A stretch of DNA of 64,000 nucleotides from Ptychodera flava (lineage: Eukaryota; Hemichordata; Enteropneusta; Ptychoderidae). Each line of letters begins with the position of its first letter. Position 1 is the first letter of the stretch. The position numbers and the translations under genes were made by a program. Shown here one piece after another: positions 13,874 to 25,819 of this stretch. The stretch spans positions 14,423,772-14,487,771 of the forward strand of contig NC_091944.1 in the NCBI RefSeq assembly GCF_041260155.1, given 5' to 3'. Below the pieces are notes generated by a model. That model saw nothing but the letters and a program-made list of their open reading frames with translations. It ran no database searches and was not told the origin of the DNA.

Positions 13874-13980
13874 TGAAAGAAAAACGCGGTCTCTGGCTTG
13901 GAGTTAAAACGTATCGAATGCAGAAGTATTCCAGTTCATTTTACGGCATTTTCGCGATTGAACAAGACGATTATGAGTAA
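13874..13980 (+). other. Possible terminal coding exon
   Basis: After the acceptor 'ctctctacag' (ends 13,873), one frame stays open for 35 codons to a TAA at 13,978-13,980, with composition resembling real protein (starts KEKRGLWLGVK). It needs a phase-1 upstream exon. The 13,354-13,423 exon supplies phase 2, so the two do not join cleanly. No domain recognised. Confidence 0.2.
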
Positions 13981-15640
13981 CAATTAGTCGTTTAAACTCT
14001 CTTGTGTTCTCCGAATTGCAATATTCGGACGTTTGTGGTCATCTACAAAGTTTCAACAACATTTTCCAACAAAGAAAATATAGATTTTTTGTACGTTTAG
14101 GAAGTGATATGAAATTTGATTTCGTTATATCTACTGTAATGTGGGTGCCAGTCTGAGTTATGGAGTGTTTAGCTCAACTCAACGATGTGATGACGCGTAA
14201 TTTACGCCAAAATTCAGACTCATTTGACAACATGAAGTTCCTTGATTTTTGACTCGCTGATGAATGGACAACTCCCCGTAACAAATTTGACCAAATTTGT
14301 CCCTACGTTCTCCTGATGCGTTTCATCGGTTTATTCAAGTTGGAAGCAGGCTGCTTTGGTGTCAAGGTAAGTGTAAAATGTGAAGATTAATCATTACTTC
14401 GTATCATATGACATTTTTAATACCACCAGCTGAAAAAGCTATATCATTCAATGAGACTAACCTTTCGATACCATGCGGCAACTATATCAGTGTTTAAGAT
14501 AATGATTAACTGGCAACTTAGCTGAGCAGTTTGCTATTTGCCCTGGCTTCACTTGAACAATAGTCTGTTATATTGTCTGAAGACATATAAAGGAGTCCAT
14601 CAGACTCAGTGGGCAGCTCCTCCACCATGTAAACTGATGTGGGTATACTGGCACAAACTATTTTCGACTAGTACCCCGTTCATGGGAGAGTTTTGAAAGG
14701 GGTAAAATATTGAAGTGTGTAAACACAGTTTGTTGTAGCTATAATTCAATACCAAAAGAAAGACAGGACACAAAATGGCTACAACAAAAAAGACTTAAAG
14801 CACAGTTCCTCTGAAGTTGAGACCTTTAATCGATTAGGGTCAAAGTGCAGCCCGGGGAACAATGCGATCGTGGGCGCTTCAGGCACGCAACGAATGGGTT
14901 GTCAGCGCAAAACTCGAAAACAACAGATAACAAGTTCAGAGTACTGTATCAACAATAGTAACTTACAGGACAAGTCATAGTCCAGACTGCACCGTTTTGT
15001 TGGGTCGGAATAGTATATTTTCCCGAACGAACGTTGAGGAAGGGTTCCCGCCCAAATAAACACCTAGCGAACCATGATTAAAAATAGACATTGAGAGTTG
15101 AGGTCTGATTGGAATAGCGGAACCAGGGAAACAATGAAGTTTTCAACGAGGAAAAACATTAAACAAGATATTTAAAATTTTATTTTCGAAAAAAAGTAAA
15201 AAAGAGTCAGTGTAAACTTCATATGCAAGAGCTGTAAGATTCCGACAGTCCAAGATTTTTATTTGAGAGCGAGTACGTTCTGCTTCATGTGGCAAACCTT
15301 TATTGGGACTTTGGTTTCATTGCTGTCCCCTAATACTAGTTAACAGCACGGCACACAGAAAGAGCTGACCATGCCATAAAATCTCCTTGGTCATTGACTT
15401 GTACTGTAACATGAATTTATACATTAACATGGCAGATACCTGAAGCCATCATGATTTTACTCTGTAAAAAGTATTGCCAATCAATTGAAAGCATCACATT
15501 AAGAACAAATCAACATAGGTGGTACCGGTCGAGGGACTGTGATTATACATACCTAACAATTTCCAAGACCTAATCTGCTTATCGATGCTGAGTCTAAAGA
15601 CTGCCGTCCAATCATAGACTATGGTCAAATGTACGTTGTC
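13981..15640. other. Unassigned; one exon-like end
   Basis: Mostly featureless. An ATG at 14,316 opens 17 codons (MRFIGLFKLEAGCFGVK) ending exactly at a strong donor, AAG|GTAAGT, after 14,366. The same frame is open for about 20 codons upstream of that ATG. No further exon could be linked. Confidence 0.3.
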
Positions 15641-15920
15641 ATCAAGTTTTATGCTGCCACACCTCATTTTCTACCATTTGGGTCGTTGTACGATTTAGGC
15701 GAATTGTCCACGAATTTGGCGCATTGTCACCAATGTCCATAGCTCTGCATGGCAGGGTGTGTTACCGGCGTTATACGGCCTCCCACCACACGCCGGTAAC
15801 ACACAGCCCTGCCATGCAGAGCTATGGACATTGGTGACAATGCGCCAAATTCGTGGACAATTCGCCTAAATCGTACGACCTAAATGGTAGAAAATGAGGC
15901 GTGGCAGCATAAAACTTGAT
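15641..15920. mobile_element. Near-perfect hairpin MITE-like element
   Basis: The 280-bp segment begins 'atcaagttttatgctgccac' and ends with its reverse complement. The arms are ~130 bp and pair almost throughout, with only a few mismatches and a 3-bp indel ('ggtcgttgtacg' against 'ggtcgtacg'). The loop is about 16 nt, near 15,774-15,790. No open frame, no transposase and no convincing target-site duplication. The mismatches and unpaired loop argue against a simple assembly fold-back. Confidence 0.75.
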
Positions 15921-17142
15921 CTCTCACAGCCCCTTCGTTCGCTACGCAGTTATGCGCCCCCAACGTCTTTCTAACAAGCAACGCTCACTCAGAGAGTCAG
16001 CCGTGCTAAAGCGTAGCGGAACTTGTCAAAAATATGGGTGGGGTTTTCACAACCAATCAAAAATCAAAAATAAAATCGAAAAAATAAGTGTTAACAGCAC
16101 CTCGCCGACAGCTTTGCCGGCTCCTTTGCCGGCTCGCTGAGCCGAGCTTTGCTCAGATTCAGATCCTCAGCTCTTCAGATCAGATTCCAGACCTCAGATC
16201 TCAGATCATCTTATAACTTCAGTGGCAGATTCAAATTTACAAGCCTTTTACAATACCCCTCTTAACAGTATGATTACAATATTTAAAATAATAATTTAAT
16301 ATGTGTACAAGGCAGGTATGAAAACAAAAAAAATTGTCTACATAAACGTTTTTGCTCAGCAAGCTTCAACGAACACAGGTTTACATTTACAGATTACCTA
16401 GCTTGCTTCTTCCGACCCCTGAATTCCTGACACTCCCTCGCCATCAATATTACGAACGATCATTGTAAAATATGGGCGAGTCGCAAAACTCGGACCGAGA
16501 CGAGACGAGACCAAAATGACCCCTCAGGCCAGGCGTTGTAAATACATCATATATACAACACTACAGAAAGCTTGCAGTTTGTTGAGAGTGTCAAAGATCG
16601 ATGCACAAAGCAAGAGATAGCACAATCAACGATTGGAACAACTGAAAAAAGATTTGTTGAGATTTTTCAACTTGAGTTCAAGGCGAGCTCGAAACATGCG
16701 AATACGACGTCGGCATTTTGGCCTGAGCGATAAGCGCCAGATTCAGATTCTACTCTGATATCTACTGTTAATTATAAAAGAAAATGAGGGCAACTCCACA
16801 CATCGACTCTACCAAGTTGTTTAATATTACGATATGGTGAATAAAAGGATCATTGCATTTATTTTGTGTGGAATACATGGCGAGACACCGGTGAATCGAT
16901 AGTGCTTTGACCCTAGTCATGTGATCTGGGTCCCCGGTAAACCGTTTGTTGATTGAGTTTCGGAACCAAAAATGGGGTTCCTTCATCAGTCGCTCTCTTG
17001 TTTTGTATCCCCTCCGCTTGGTTGTGTGATAAAGTCATCTTTGTCCTCGAAGAGGAGAAGCCAGATTCGTTATTGAGAGAGTTAGCCACTATTACTGACT
17101 CTAAAGTGAGCGATCTGATGTGTGGTGTCATATTATAATTAA

Positions 17143-17327
17143 AGGTATACTATCACCTGTTCCAATTTTTCCACAGTTACCATGGAAAGAGAAAATCTAA
17201 CCAATCACAGATTTTAAGCGTGTGGCCGCTTTTTAAAAACAGCGCCCTCACATGGGTTATTTGAATACCAAGGAACGCCCCTTTGACCATATATTGGCAT
17301 ATTTAGATTACAGGTGACTGTATACCT
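17143..17327. mobile_element. MITE with TTAA target duplication
   Basis: A 185-bp element begins AGGTATACTATCACCTGT and ends ACAGGTGACTGTATACCT, an ~18-bp imperfect terminal inverted repeat. It is flanked on both sides by TTAA (17,139-17,142 and 17,328-17,331). TTAA duplications are characteristic of piggyBac-superfamily elements. A TAA or TTA duplication of the PIF/Harbinger type cannot be excluded because the border is symmetrical. Non-coding. Confidence 0.7.
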
Positions 17328-17758
17328 TTAACTTGACCCAGCATCGACCGGAGTTTCTGGACGCTTATAAGGATTTTTGTTTTAGGGCATATTTTGACCG
17401 TTGCTAGTGCTCGTTATGTTAACAGTAAATGTTGTACTAATCTGACAACGATTAGTTTGTTTTAGGCATTTAAATCGATTATCCGAACTTTTGGTTTTGT
17501 GTCAATTTTTCATGGACTTTGTAATAGATTTCGGGTCGATATTGGTGCCTGCTGTAAGCATGTTGTGAAAGGCTGTTTCGAGAAATAAATCTTATTTCTC
17601 CTTGTTTAGCCATTTCCAGGTTTTATGGTTTCGTTAACAATATTTGCTGTGAACGGCCTTTGAAATTGGTTTGGTCTGAAGAGAGTATTGGTTTATTTAA
17701 TTCATTCCGCAAACTTTTATTACCTATATGGCAGCTCTCTCAGCTGCTGCCTATATGC

Positions 17759-17799
17759 AAAAAAAAAAAAAAACAAAAAAAAAAAAACACAAAAAAAAC
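17759..17799. repeat. A-rich tract
   Basis: Runs of A are broken by single C and G bases. No upstream coding sequence suggests a retrocopy tail. Confidence 0.8.
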
Positions 17800-18614
17800 G
17801 AAACTTTTATATCAGAAAGATAGGTCTTTTGGTCTCGTCTCGGTCCGGGTTTTGCGACTCGCCTAAAATATGGGTAGTCGATAGCCAGCATTTACATGAT
17901 CGTCGCGGTCTTGATCGTTCGATCGCTGGTGTGTTTATCTCTATATATTGACTATAGAGGGCGTAAATCGGCACTAACGTTCCTTCTGCCACATGATTGC
18001 TTGATTGCCTACACACGTGATCACATAACAAGAGGAATCATTGCGCGCCCCTGTCTTCGACTGATGACGTTTTGATTCTGAGATCGAAGTTTTTAAGTTC
18101 TAAATTATGTTTTATTTATAAGTATATTACATCAAACTTTGAAAGTTGTGAAATTTCCATTTCGAATCTGCGTCTGAAGTTATAGGATCTGAGATCTGAA
18201 TCTGAAGTGATCTGAGGATTTAGGATCTGAATCTGAGGATTTGAAAAGTCAACTCTACCATACAAAATCAAAGAAACTAAAAAAGACAGTAAACTGATGA
18301 AAGAAATAACATCGCCTGTGGAGGTAGTAGCGGAGAATACCTCAATGGATCGACGAAACGTTTTTAGCGAAAAGTTTAAAATATGTTTCTGAACCTCAGT
18401 AAACGATATAAACATTACGAGGGATGTTCCATCTTTGCTTGTCGTTTGATGTTTTTCGCTGGAGGAGTATTAGTCCGTGGGCTAGAGGGGGTCTACGTGC
18501 ACCCCCCCCACAGGATAACAAACCTGTATTTTTCAGAACCCTTGGGATCCTAGAATACGAAATGGATTTAACAGAAAAAATATAGGGACGCAATAGCTGT
18601 TATGGTCATGTTTT

Positions 18615-21016
18615 GAAGGGTACCGCAAAATCACGATTTTCCAAGCCAAATGCATTTTCGTCAAATCTGTCTTCTTGTAAGTCATGTGCTGAGCTCATTT
18701 TTAAACATAACCTCACTTGTTTGGTATCATTAGAAAGGGAATTTATTCTTCTTTAAGATGACATATTGCACTATGCAATATATTCTACAGTTTTTGTCAA
18801 ATATAACCAAAACTTACCCCTTACCCCAAAATTTAACATTACAAATTACAGAAAATCTCAAATTCTACCAATTTTTTAGCTAGGCATAATAAAAAATGCA
18901 ATGCTTTGTCTGAAATCTGTTTTATTTGATACAGGGACATGTCAGAAATATGAAATAGACTTTTAACAGAAAAAATATTGGGAATCTACAGCTGTAACAG
19001 TCATATTTTGAAGGGTACCGCAAAATCATAGTGTTGCAGATTTGCATGCATTTTTGTTAAAACTGTCTTCCTATAAGTTATTTGCTGAGCTTGTTTTTGA
19101 ATATAACCTGGTTTGTTAGGTATCATTAGAAAGATAATTTACTAATCTTTAGAATGACATATTGTAACATGCAATATCTTCTATAGTTTTCATGATATAT
19201 AACCAAAACTTACCCTATACCCCAAAGTTTACATTGAAAATTTCAGTCATAGCTAAAACCAAATTCTACCATTTTTTTAGCTTGACACATAAAATCTGGC
19301 CGTTTTTGCTATTAAATCTATTTTATTTGTTACAGAGACATGTCAGAAAGATGAAATAGACTTTTAACAGAAAAATATTGGGAATCTACAGCTGTAACAG
19401 TCATATTTTGAAGGGTACCGCAAAATCATAGTGTTGCAGATTTGCATGCATTTTTGTTAAAACTGTCTTCCTATAAGTTATCTGCTGAGCTTGTTTTTGA
19501 ATATAACCTGGCTTGTTAGGTATCATTAGAAAGATAATTTACTAATCTTTAGAATGACATATTGTAACATGCAATATCTTCTATAGTTTTCATGATATAT
19601 AACCAAAACTTACCCCATACCCCAAAGTTTACATTGAAAATTTCAGTCATAGCTAAAACCAAATTCTACCATTTTTTTAGCTTGACACTAAAAATCTGGC
19701 CGTTTTTGCTATTAAATCTATTTTATTTGTTACAGAGACATGTCAGAAATATGAAATAGACTTTTAACAGCAAAAATATTGGGAATCTACAGCTGTAACA
19801 GTCATATTTTGAAGGGTACCGCAAAATCATAGTGTTGCAGATTTGCATGCATTTTTGTTAGAACTGTCTTTCTATAAGTTATCTGCTGAGCTTGTTTTTG
19901 AATATAACCTGGTTTGTTGGGTATCATTAGAAAGATAATTTACTAATCTTTAGAATGACATATTGTAACATGCAATATCTTCTATAGTTTTCATGATATA
20001 TAACCAAAACTTACCCCATACCCCAAAGTTTACATTGAAAATTTCAGTCATAGCTAAAACCAAATTCTACCATTTTTTTACCTAGACATATAAAATCTGG
20101 TCGTTTTTGCTATTAAATATATTTTATTTGGTGTAGGAACATGTAGAAATATGAAATAGACTTTGAACAGAAAGAATATTGGGATTCTATGGCTGTAACA
20201 GGCATATTCTGTGGAGTACTGCAAAATCACAGCAGTGCAGACTGATATGTGTTTTGTTAACTTTGTCCCATTGTAGGTCATCTGCTGCGCTTATTTTATC
20301 AGCTAACCATGTTTATTTGGTACCATTGAAAAGCTAATTTACTACGTTTTAAAATGACATATTGTTATATGCCATATCTTATATAGTTTTCATGGCATAT
20401 GACGAAAACTTACCCCATACCACAAAGTTTATATCGAAAATTACTTTCGTAGCTATCGTCAAATTCTACCAATTTTCTAGCTAGACATAACAAATAAGGC
20501 AATGCTTTACATGAAATCTTTTTATTTGGTATGGGGGAATGTCAGAAATATGAAATAGACTTTTAACAGAAAATATATTGGGACTCTACAACTGTAACAG
20601 TCATATTTTGAAGGGTCTCGCAAAATCACAGTATTGCCAACTCGCTTGCTTTTTTGTTAAATCTGTCTTCTTAAAAGTCATCTGCTGAGCTTGATTGTTG
20701 ACATAACCTGGCTTGTTAGGTATCAATAGAAAGGTCATTTACTAGTTTTTAAAATGACATATTGTAATATGCAATGTCTTGTTTAGGTTTCATGAAATAG
20801 GACCAAAGCTTACCCCATACCCCGAGGTTTACACAGCAAATTACTGCAAATCTGAAACTCTACCATTTTTTACAATTTATAAACTTTATATGCCAAAGGC
20901 AATGCTTGTATGCAATGTATGAAATATGTGTTTTTGTTAATAAAGTATGTTAAAAATATGAAATTAACTTTTAACAGAAACATAATATGATTTTGTAGCC
21001 TTTTGGATCATATTTG
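18615..21016 (+). repeat. Left arm, six 400-bp tandem units
   Basis: Units starting at 19,010, 19,410 and 19,811 are nearly identical to each other. The outer unit (18,615) and the inner units (20,211 and 20,610) are more diverged from this trio. Each unit carries 'ttgttaggtatcattagaaag', trimmed here to its core 'ggtatcattagaaag', a 'gacatattgtaacatgcaat' phrase and 'cttaccccataccccaaag'. Confidence 0.85.
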
Positions 21017-21074
21017 GAAGGGTACCCCAGGTATCAGGGCAATTTGCCGAAACACATACATTTGCAATATATGG

Positions 21075-23210
21075 GTTCCCCTCCAAAAATGATCCAAATG
21101 GCTACTAAATTGCATCATCTTCCCGTTAAAAGTTAATTTTATACTTGTGACATACTTTTTTAACAAATAATCAGATTTTAAACAAGAATTGCCTTTTGTA
21201 TTATGTGCTGCAAAAAATGGTAGAATTTAAGATAAGCTGTAATTTGCGATTTGAACTTTTTGGGTATGGGGTAAAGTTTGACCATATTCCAGGAAAACTA
21301 TGAATGACATTGTATATTACAATATGTCATCTTAAAGAAGAATAAATTTTCCTACTAATGATACCTCACAAGCCAGGTTGTGTCACAAAATAAGTTCAGC
21401 AGATGACTTACAAGAAGAAGAATTTAACAAAAAAGGTGCCAGTTTGCGGTACTGCGATTTTGCATTTCCCTTCAAATATGGCTGTTACAACTATACAGTC
21501 CAAATATTTTTTCTGTTAAAAGTCTATTCCATATTTCTGACATGACCCAGTACCATATACTACAGATTTAATACCGAAACAGAGCTATTTTTATCATGTC
21601 TAGCTAAAAATTCACGGAATTTGATCACGTTATCTATGAAAATACTTTCAATATAAACCTTGGGGTATGGGGTACGTTTTGGTCATATTCCATGAAAACT
21701 ATACAAGATATTGCCTGTTACAATATGTCATTGTAAAAACTATTTAATTACCTTTTCAATGATACCAAACAAACCCGGTTATAATCAAAAACAAGCTCAT
21801 TAGACGACTTATAAGATGACAGATTTAACAAAAACGCATGCGAATCAGGAATACTGAGATTTTGCTGTACCCTTCAAAATACAGCTGTTACAGCTATAGA
21901 ATCCCAATATTTTTTCTGTTAAAAGTTCATTTCATATTTCTGATATGGCCAAGTACAAAATAAAACAGATTTCATACAAAAAATTGCCTAATTTTTTATG
22001 TCTGCGTAAAAAAATTGCTTGAATTTGACATTAGCTATGACAATAGTTTTCGATGTAAATTTTGGGGTATAGGGTAAGTTTTGGTCATATTTCATAAAAA
22101 TGTGTACAAGATATTGCATGTTACAATATGTCTTTTTAAAAAGATTAGTAAATAATCTTACTAATGATACCTAACAAGCCAGGTTATATTCGAAAACAAG
22201 CTCAGCAGTTGACTTAAAAGACGATAGATTCAACAAAAATGCACGCAAGTCAGGAATACTGAGATTTTGCGGTACCCTTCAAAATTTGACTGTTACAACT
22301 ACAGAATTCCAATCTTTTTTCTGTTAAAAGTCTATTTTATATTTTTGACATGACCCATTACCGAATGAAATAGATTTCATACAAATAAATGCCGGAATTT
22401 ATATGTCTAGGTAAAGAAAATGGTAGAATTTGATTTTAGCTATGACTGCAATTTTCAATGTAAACTTTGGGGTATGGGGTAAGTTTTGGTTATATATCAT
22501 GCAAACTATAGAAGATATTGCATGTTACAATATGTCATTCTAAAGATTAGTAAATTATCTTTCTAATGATACCTAACAAACCAGGTTATATTCAAAACAA
22601 GCTCAGCAGATAACTTATAGGAAGACAGTTTTAACAAAAATGCATGCAAATCTGCTACACTATGATTTTGCGGTACCCTTCAAAATATGACTGTTACAGA
22701 TGTAGATTCTCAATATTTTTTTGCTGTTAAAAGTCTATTTCATATTTCTGACATGTCCTTGTAACAAATAAAATAGATTTAATAGCAAAAACGGCCAGAT
22801 TTTTTGTGTCAAGCTAAAAAAATGGTAGAATTTGGTTTTAGCTATGACTGAAATTTTCAATGTAAACTTTGGGGTATGGGGTAAGTTTTGGTTATATATC
22901 ATGCAAACTATAGAAGATATTGCATGTTACAATATGTCATTCTAAAGATTAGTAAATTATCTTTCTAATAATACCTAACAAGCCAGGTTATATTCAAAAA
23001 CAAGCTCAGCAGATAACTTATAGGAAGACAGTTTTAGCAAAAATACATGCAAATCTGCAACACTATGATTTTGCGGTACCCTTCAAAATATGACTGTTAA
23101 AGCTGTAGATTCCCAATATTTTTTCTGTTAAAAGTCTATTTCATATTTCTGACATGTCCCTGTATCAAATAAAACAGATTTCAGACAAAGCATTGTATTT
23201 TTTATTATGC
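21075..23210 (-). repeat. Right arm, inverted 400-bp units (part)
   Basis: Reverse-complement copies of the left-arm units. The marker 'gcggtacccttcaaaa' or its decayed form falls near 21,470, 21,870, 22,272, 22,675 and 23,080. The final outer unit continues after the LTR element at 29,421-29,837. Innermost units match the left arm much less well than outermost ones. Confidence 0.85.
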
Positions 23211-23214
23211 CTAG
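23211..23214. repeat. Target-site duplication CTAG (left)
   Basis: CTAG directly precedes the 5' LTR and is repeated at 29,421-29,424 after the 3' LTR. The undisturbed left foldback arm reads 'attttttagctaggcataat' near 18,880, a single CTAG. This proves that CTAG was duplicated on insertion. Confidence 0.9.
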
Positions 23215-23801
23215 TGTTATGTAGGTCATTTCCCCCCACACTCATCATGACCTGAGTTCAATTAGTCTAGAACATTCTCAAGGTCACTGCCCTTAATGAC
23301 CTCACAACCTTGAATTCAATTAGTCATGTTTTGAATGTTCTGGAAAGTTGATTAGTTGTGTAAGAGAGATAATTTTAGAACAGTAATTAGCATGTCAATA
23401 AAAGTTCTAGATTGTTCTTATATGCTTATGTAAACACATGAGTATAAATACTGGGACAGCAGGCTTGCAGTCAGACTTTTGGGATCGTGTCTCTTGTGTG
23501 TTACTAAACTCCAGCAGTAGTCATTCTCAAGACTTTTCAAGACCTCACTGTCAACGCTGGATTTATACTGTGGACTTTGTGCAACTACAAGCCTGCAAGC
23601 CGAAGGACTGTTCATTCATCCGACTGACTGTTACAACTCTGAGACTGGAGCTTTGCCGTCCTAGCTGAGATAAGTAGTCTGTACACTTTTAAAGCTTGTA
23701 CTCTATCCCTGACTTAGCAATTAGTTTTATTTTCGTAATAAATTTTGTTTAAACGTTAACTGCTGAGTTCACCCTTTTGTTCGTTTTCTCTGCACGTAAC
23801 A
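23215..23801 (+). repeat. 5' LTR (587 bp)
   Basis: Starts TGTTATGTAGG and ends GCACGTAACA, with TGTTA/TAACA terminal inverted repeats. Compared with the 3' LTR I see one 1-bp indel and three substitutions. It contains TATAAAT at 23,443-23,449 (likely U3 promoter, start near 23,470) and AATAAA at 23,737-23,742 (polyadenylation signal near the R end). The open frame across 23,438-23,668 is LTR sequence, not a gene. Confidence 0.93.
23443..23449 (+). promoter_or_regulatory. LTR TATA box
   Basis: TATAAAT sits about 230 bp into the LTR. The identical motif lies at 29,061-29,067 in the 3' LTR. It is probably the retroelement's transcription start signal. Confidence 0.6.
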
Positions 23802-23804
23802 AAT

Positions 23805-23822
23805 TGGGGGCTCGTCCGGGAG
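23805..23822 (+). other. Primer binding site, tRNA-Pro type
   Basis: TGGGGGCTCGTCCGGGAG begins 3 bp after the 5' LTR. It matches the classical proline-tRNA primer binding site known from gammaretroviruses at all but the last base. Confidence 0.9.
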
Positions 23823-23903
23823 ACGAATATTTTGAGCCGTTTGACAACATTTTGACAGCCTTTTCAAAACTACTGTATACTGTGAACTCAGCGAAATTTA
23901 ATC

Positions 23904-24876
23904 ATGGCGGAATTTAAACCAGAGGAAATGGATGACCTTGATCAGGACACATTTGATTCTCTCAGAAAAGACGACCTCATAGCACTGGCCAATTTCCTTA
24001 AAGTAGAAGTCAAAAGATCCATGCGCAAGAGGGAAATTCAGTACCATATTGCAAAACATTTAGTTGATTTAGGCCAATTTGAGGAATCCACCCTGAAAGA
24101 TTATGAGCCCGAGTCTACCTCTGAACTCAGAAAATTAGAATTAGAAATGCAGACAAATTTGGAGATTAAGAAACTAGAATTAAAAATGAAAGAAAAAGAA
24201 ATACAAATGCAGTTAGAAATGGAAGAAAGACAGAGAGAGAAAGATAGGCAGGAAAGATTAGAAATGGAAGAAAGACAGAGAGAAAAAGAATTGCGATTAG
24301 AAGAACAGCGATTACAGGTAGAAATAAACGTTTAGAGCTTGGACAGCCAGGAAATTCTTCCCTTCAGACAAGTTTGACATCACTAAGCATTTCAGGTTAG
24401 TTCCCCCTTTCCAAGAAAAGGATGTTGATAAATATTTCCTTCATTTTGAGAAAATTGCTCAGAGTCTGAATTGGCCTAAGGAGTCCTGGTCTATGCTTTT
24501 GCAGAGTGCTTTGGTGGGTAAAGCCAGAGAAATTTACATTCAGTTGTCAGTAGAGCAGGCTTCAAATTATAATTCTGTGAAGGAATTAATTCTCAAGGGC
24601 TATGAGTTGGTGCCTGAAGCTTACCGTCAGAAATTTAGGGATTGTGAGAAGGTGAAGGATCAAACTTATGTTGAATTTGCTCGAACAAAAGAACAACTGT
24701 TTGATCGTTGGTGTTCTTCTGAAATGGTCAGTCAGAATTATGACAAATTACGACAGCTTGTTTTGATTGAGGAATTTAAAAGGTGCATTCGGAGTGACAT
24801 CAAGACGTTTATCAATGAACAAAAGGCAGATACATTAGAGGTTGCTGCACGTTTGGCCGATGATATTATTCATTGA
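23904..24876 (+). pseudogene. gag (matrix/capsid region), frame-broken
   Basis: The start at 23,904 opens a 143-codon frame with a short folded head (about residues 1-70) and a long Glu/Lys/Arg/Gln-rich segment (about 75-140) that reads as a coiled coil. The frame breaks at a short A run near 24,330. A capsid-like segment (24,370-24,876) continues in another frame. It is similar to SCAN/retrotransposon-type Gag, with patterns such as 'DKYFLHFEKIA' and 'ALVGKAREIY'. Gag would form the particle that packages element RNA. Another shift near 24,870 separates it from the nucleocapsid. No restored reading is offered. Confidence 0.8.
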
Positions 24877-25493
24877 CCCACAAATCTTCATTTCTCAGCA
24901 AACCATCCCAGTCCTTTTCCTACAGAAACAATGCAGGTAAATTTAACTCCTCCTTTTCATCCAAGAATTTCTCAAAGGAAAGTAGGAAATCAAATGACAA
25001 CAGATCACAAAATTTAAGTAACACTCACACATCATCAGATCCCAAGTCTCAATCTCCTTCTGACAAACAGTTCGGTACACTTTCTTGTAATTATTGTAAA
25101 AAAGATGGCCATTTAATGTCAGAGTGTTTCAAATTGAAAAGAAAACGTGAAGGTCAAAGTGGTCAAAGTGGATCTAAGCCAACCGGCTTTATTTCTTCAT
25201 CAACTCAATTAGAGTCTAATAATGTGTGTAACACATTTTCTGAGGTTAAACCCCTCTCATCCCCAATTATTGAGGTCAAGGTCAATTCTTCTCAAGATAG
25301 CATTATGGGTATTTTCGAACCATTTATTCATGATGGTTTTATATCACTTTCTAGTGATTTTTCTTCTGCTACCCCTGTCAAAATTCTAAGAGATACCGGG
25401 GCTTCCCAGTCTCTTTGTTGGCAGATACCCTGCCGTTTTCTGAAAAGTCATTTTCAGGTTCTAAAGTTCTTATTAAGGGGTAGATTGCAATGA
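24877..25493 (+). pseudogene. Nucleocapsid knuckle and protease start
   Basis: A Ser/Asn-rich linker leads to one CCHC zinc knuckle (CNYCKKDGHLMSEC, pattern C-x2-C-x4-H-x4-C, near 25,085-25,130), typical of Gag nucleocapsid binding element RNA. About 80 codons later comes the aspartic protease active-site motif DTGAS (near 25,392-25,410). The frame is lost shortly after and resumes at 25,525. As translated, this copy would lack an intact protease. Confidence 0.8.
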
Positions 25494-25524
25494 CTACATT
25501 CCTGTTCCTCTCCATAATGTCTAC

Positions 25525-25794
25525 TTGTCTTCGGACTTTGTTTCTGGACCTGTGACTTTAGGTATTAGGCCTTTTTTGCCTTTTGAAGGGATTCACCTTC
25601 TTCTTGGAAACGACCTTGCCGGGGACAAGGTCATTACTAATCCACTTGTGACTGATAATCCTAGTTTAGATCAGGATCCAGAGCCAATTGAACAAGAGAT
25701 ACCCGATTTATTTCCTTCATGTGCCATTACTCGAGCCATGTCAAAGAAAACTTCCGAGAATCAAAATACTCTCAAAATAATGTCACAGATTTGA
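25525..25794 (+). pseudogene. Protease C-terminal part
   Basis: This frame carries 'LLGNDLAGDKV', which corresponds to the hydrophobic-Gly segment at the end of retroviral-type aspartic proteases, followed by an acidic linker. It is separated from the DTGAS motif by one frame break and from the integrase region by another near 25,795-25,820. Confidence 0.7.
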
Positions 25795-25819
25795 CTTAAA
25801 TGACACCTTTCTCAGTCAG

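Larger units (their letters stand above)
16153..18240. mobile_element. Inverted-repeat element with CAGATC-rich ends
   Basis: The outer ends are inverted copies: 16,153-16,245 ('cagattcagatcctcag' through 'ttataacttcag') against 18,150-18,240. A second inverted pair lies inward: 16,465-16,515 ('gcgagtcgcaaaactcgg', 'gagacgagacc') against 17,825-17,885. The pairs keep nearly the same spacing from the ends (about 360 and 415 bp), consistent with one imperfect foldback. The centre is unpaired and holds a separate TTAA-flanked MITE and A-rich runs. No transposase seen. Confidence 0.5.

Noticed and set aside
15641..15920. Palindrome as a sequencing fold-back artefact
   Set aside because: The arms differ by substitutions and an indel and are separated by a unique loop. 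An artefact would give identical arms. Read-level proof is still lacking.
17759..17799. A-rich tract as the tail of a retrocopied gene
   Set aside because: No coding remnant upstream and no flanking duplication.
23438..23668. Open frame with its own ATG, repeated at 29,056-29,292
   Set aside because: Both copies lie wholly inside the LTRs, downstream of the LTR TATA box. They differ by a frameshift late in the frame and have no recognisable domain.
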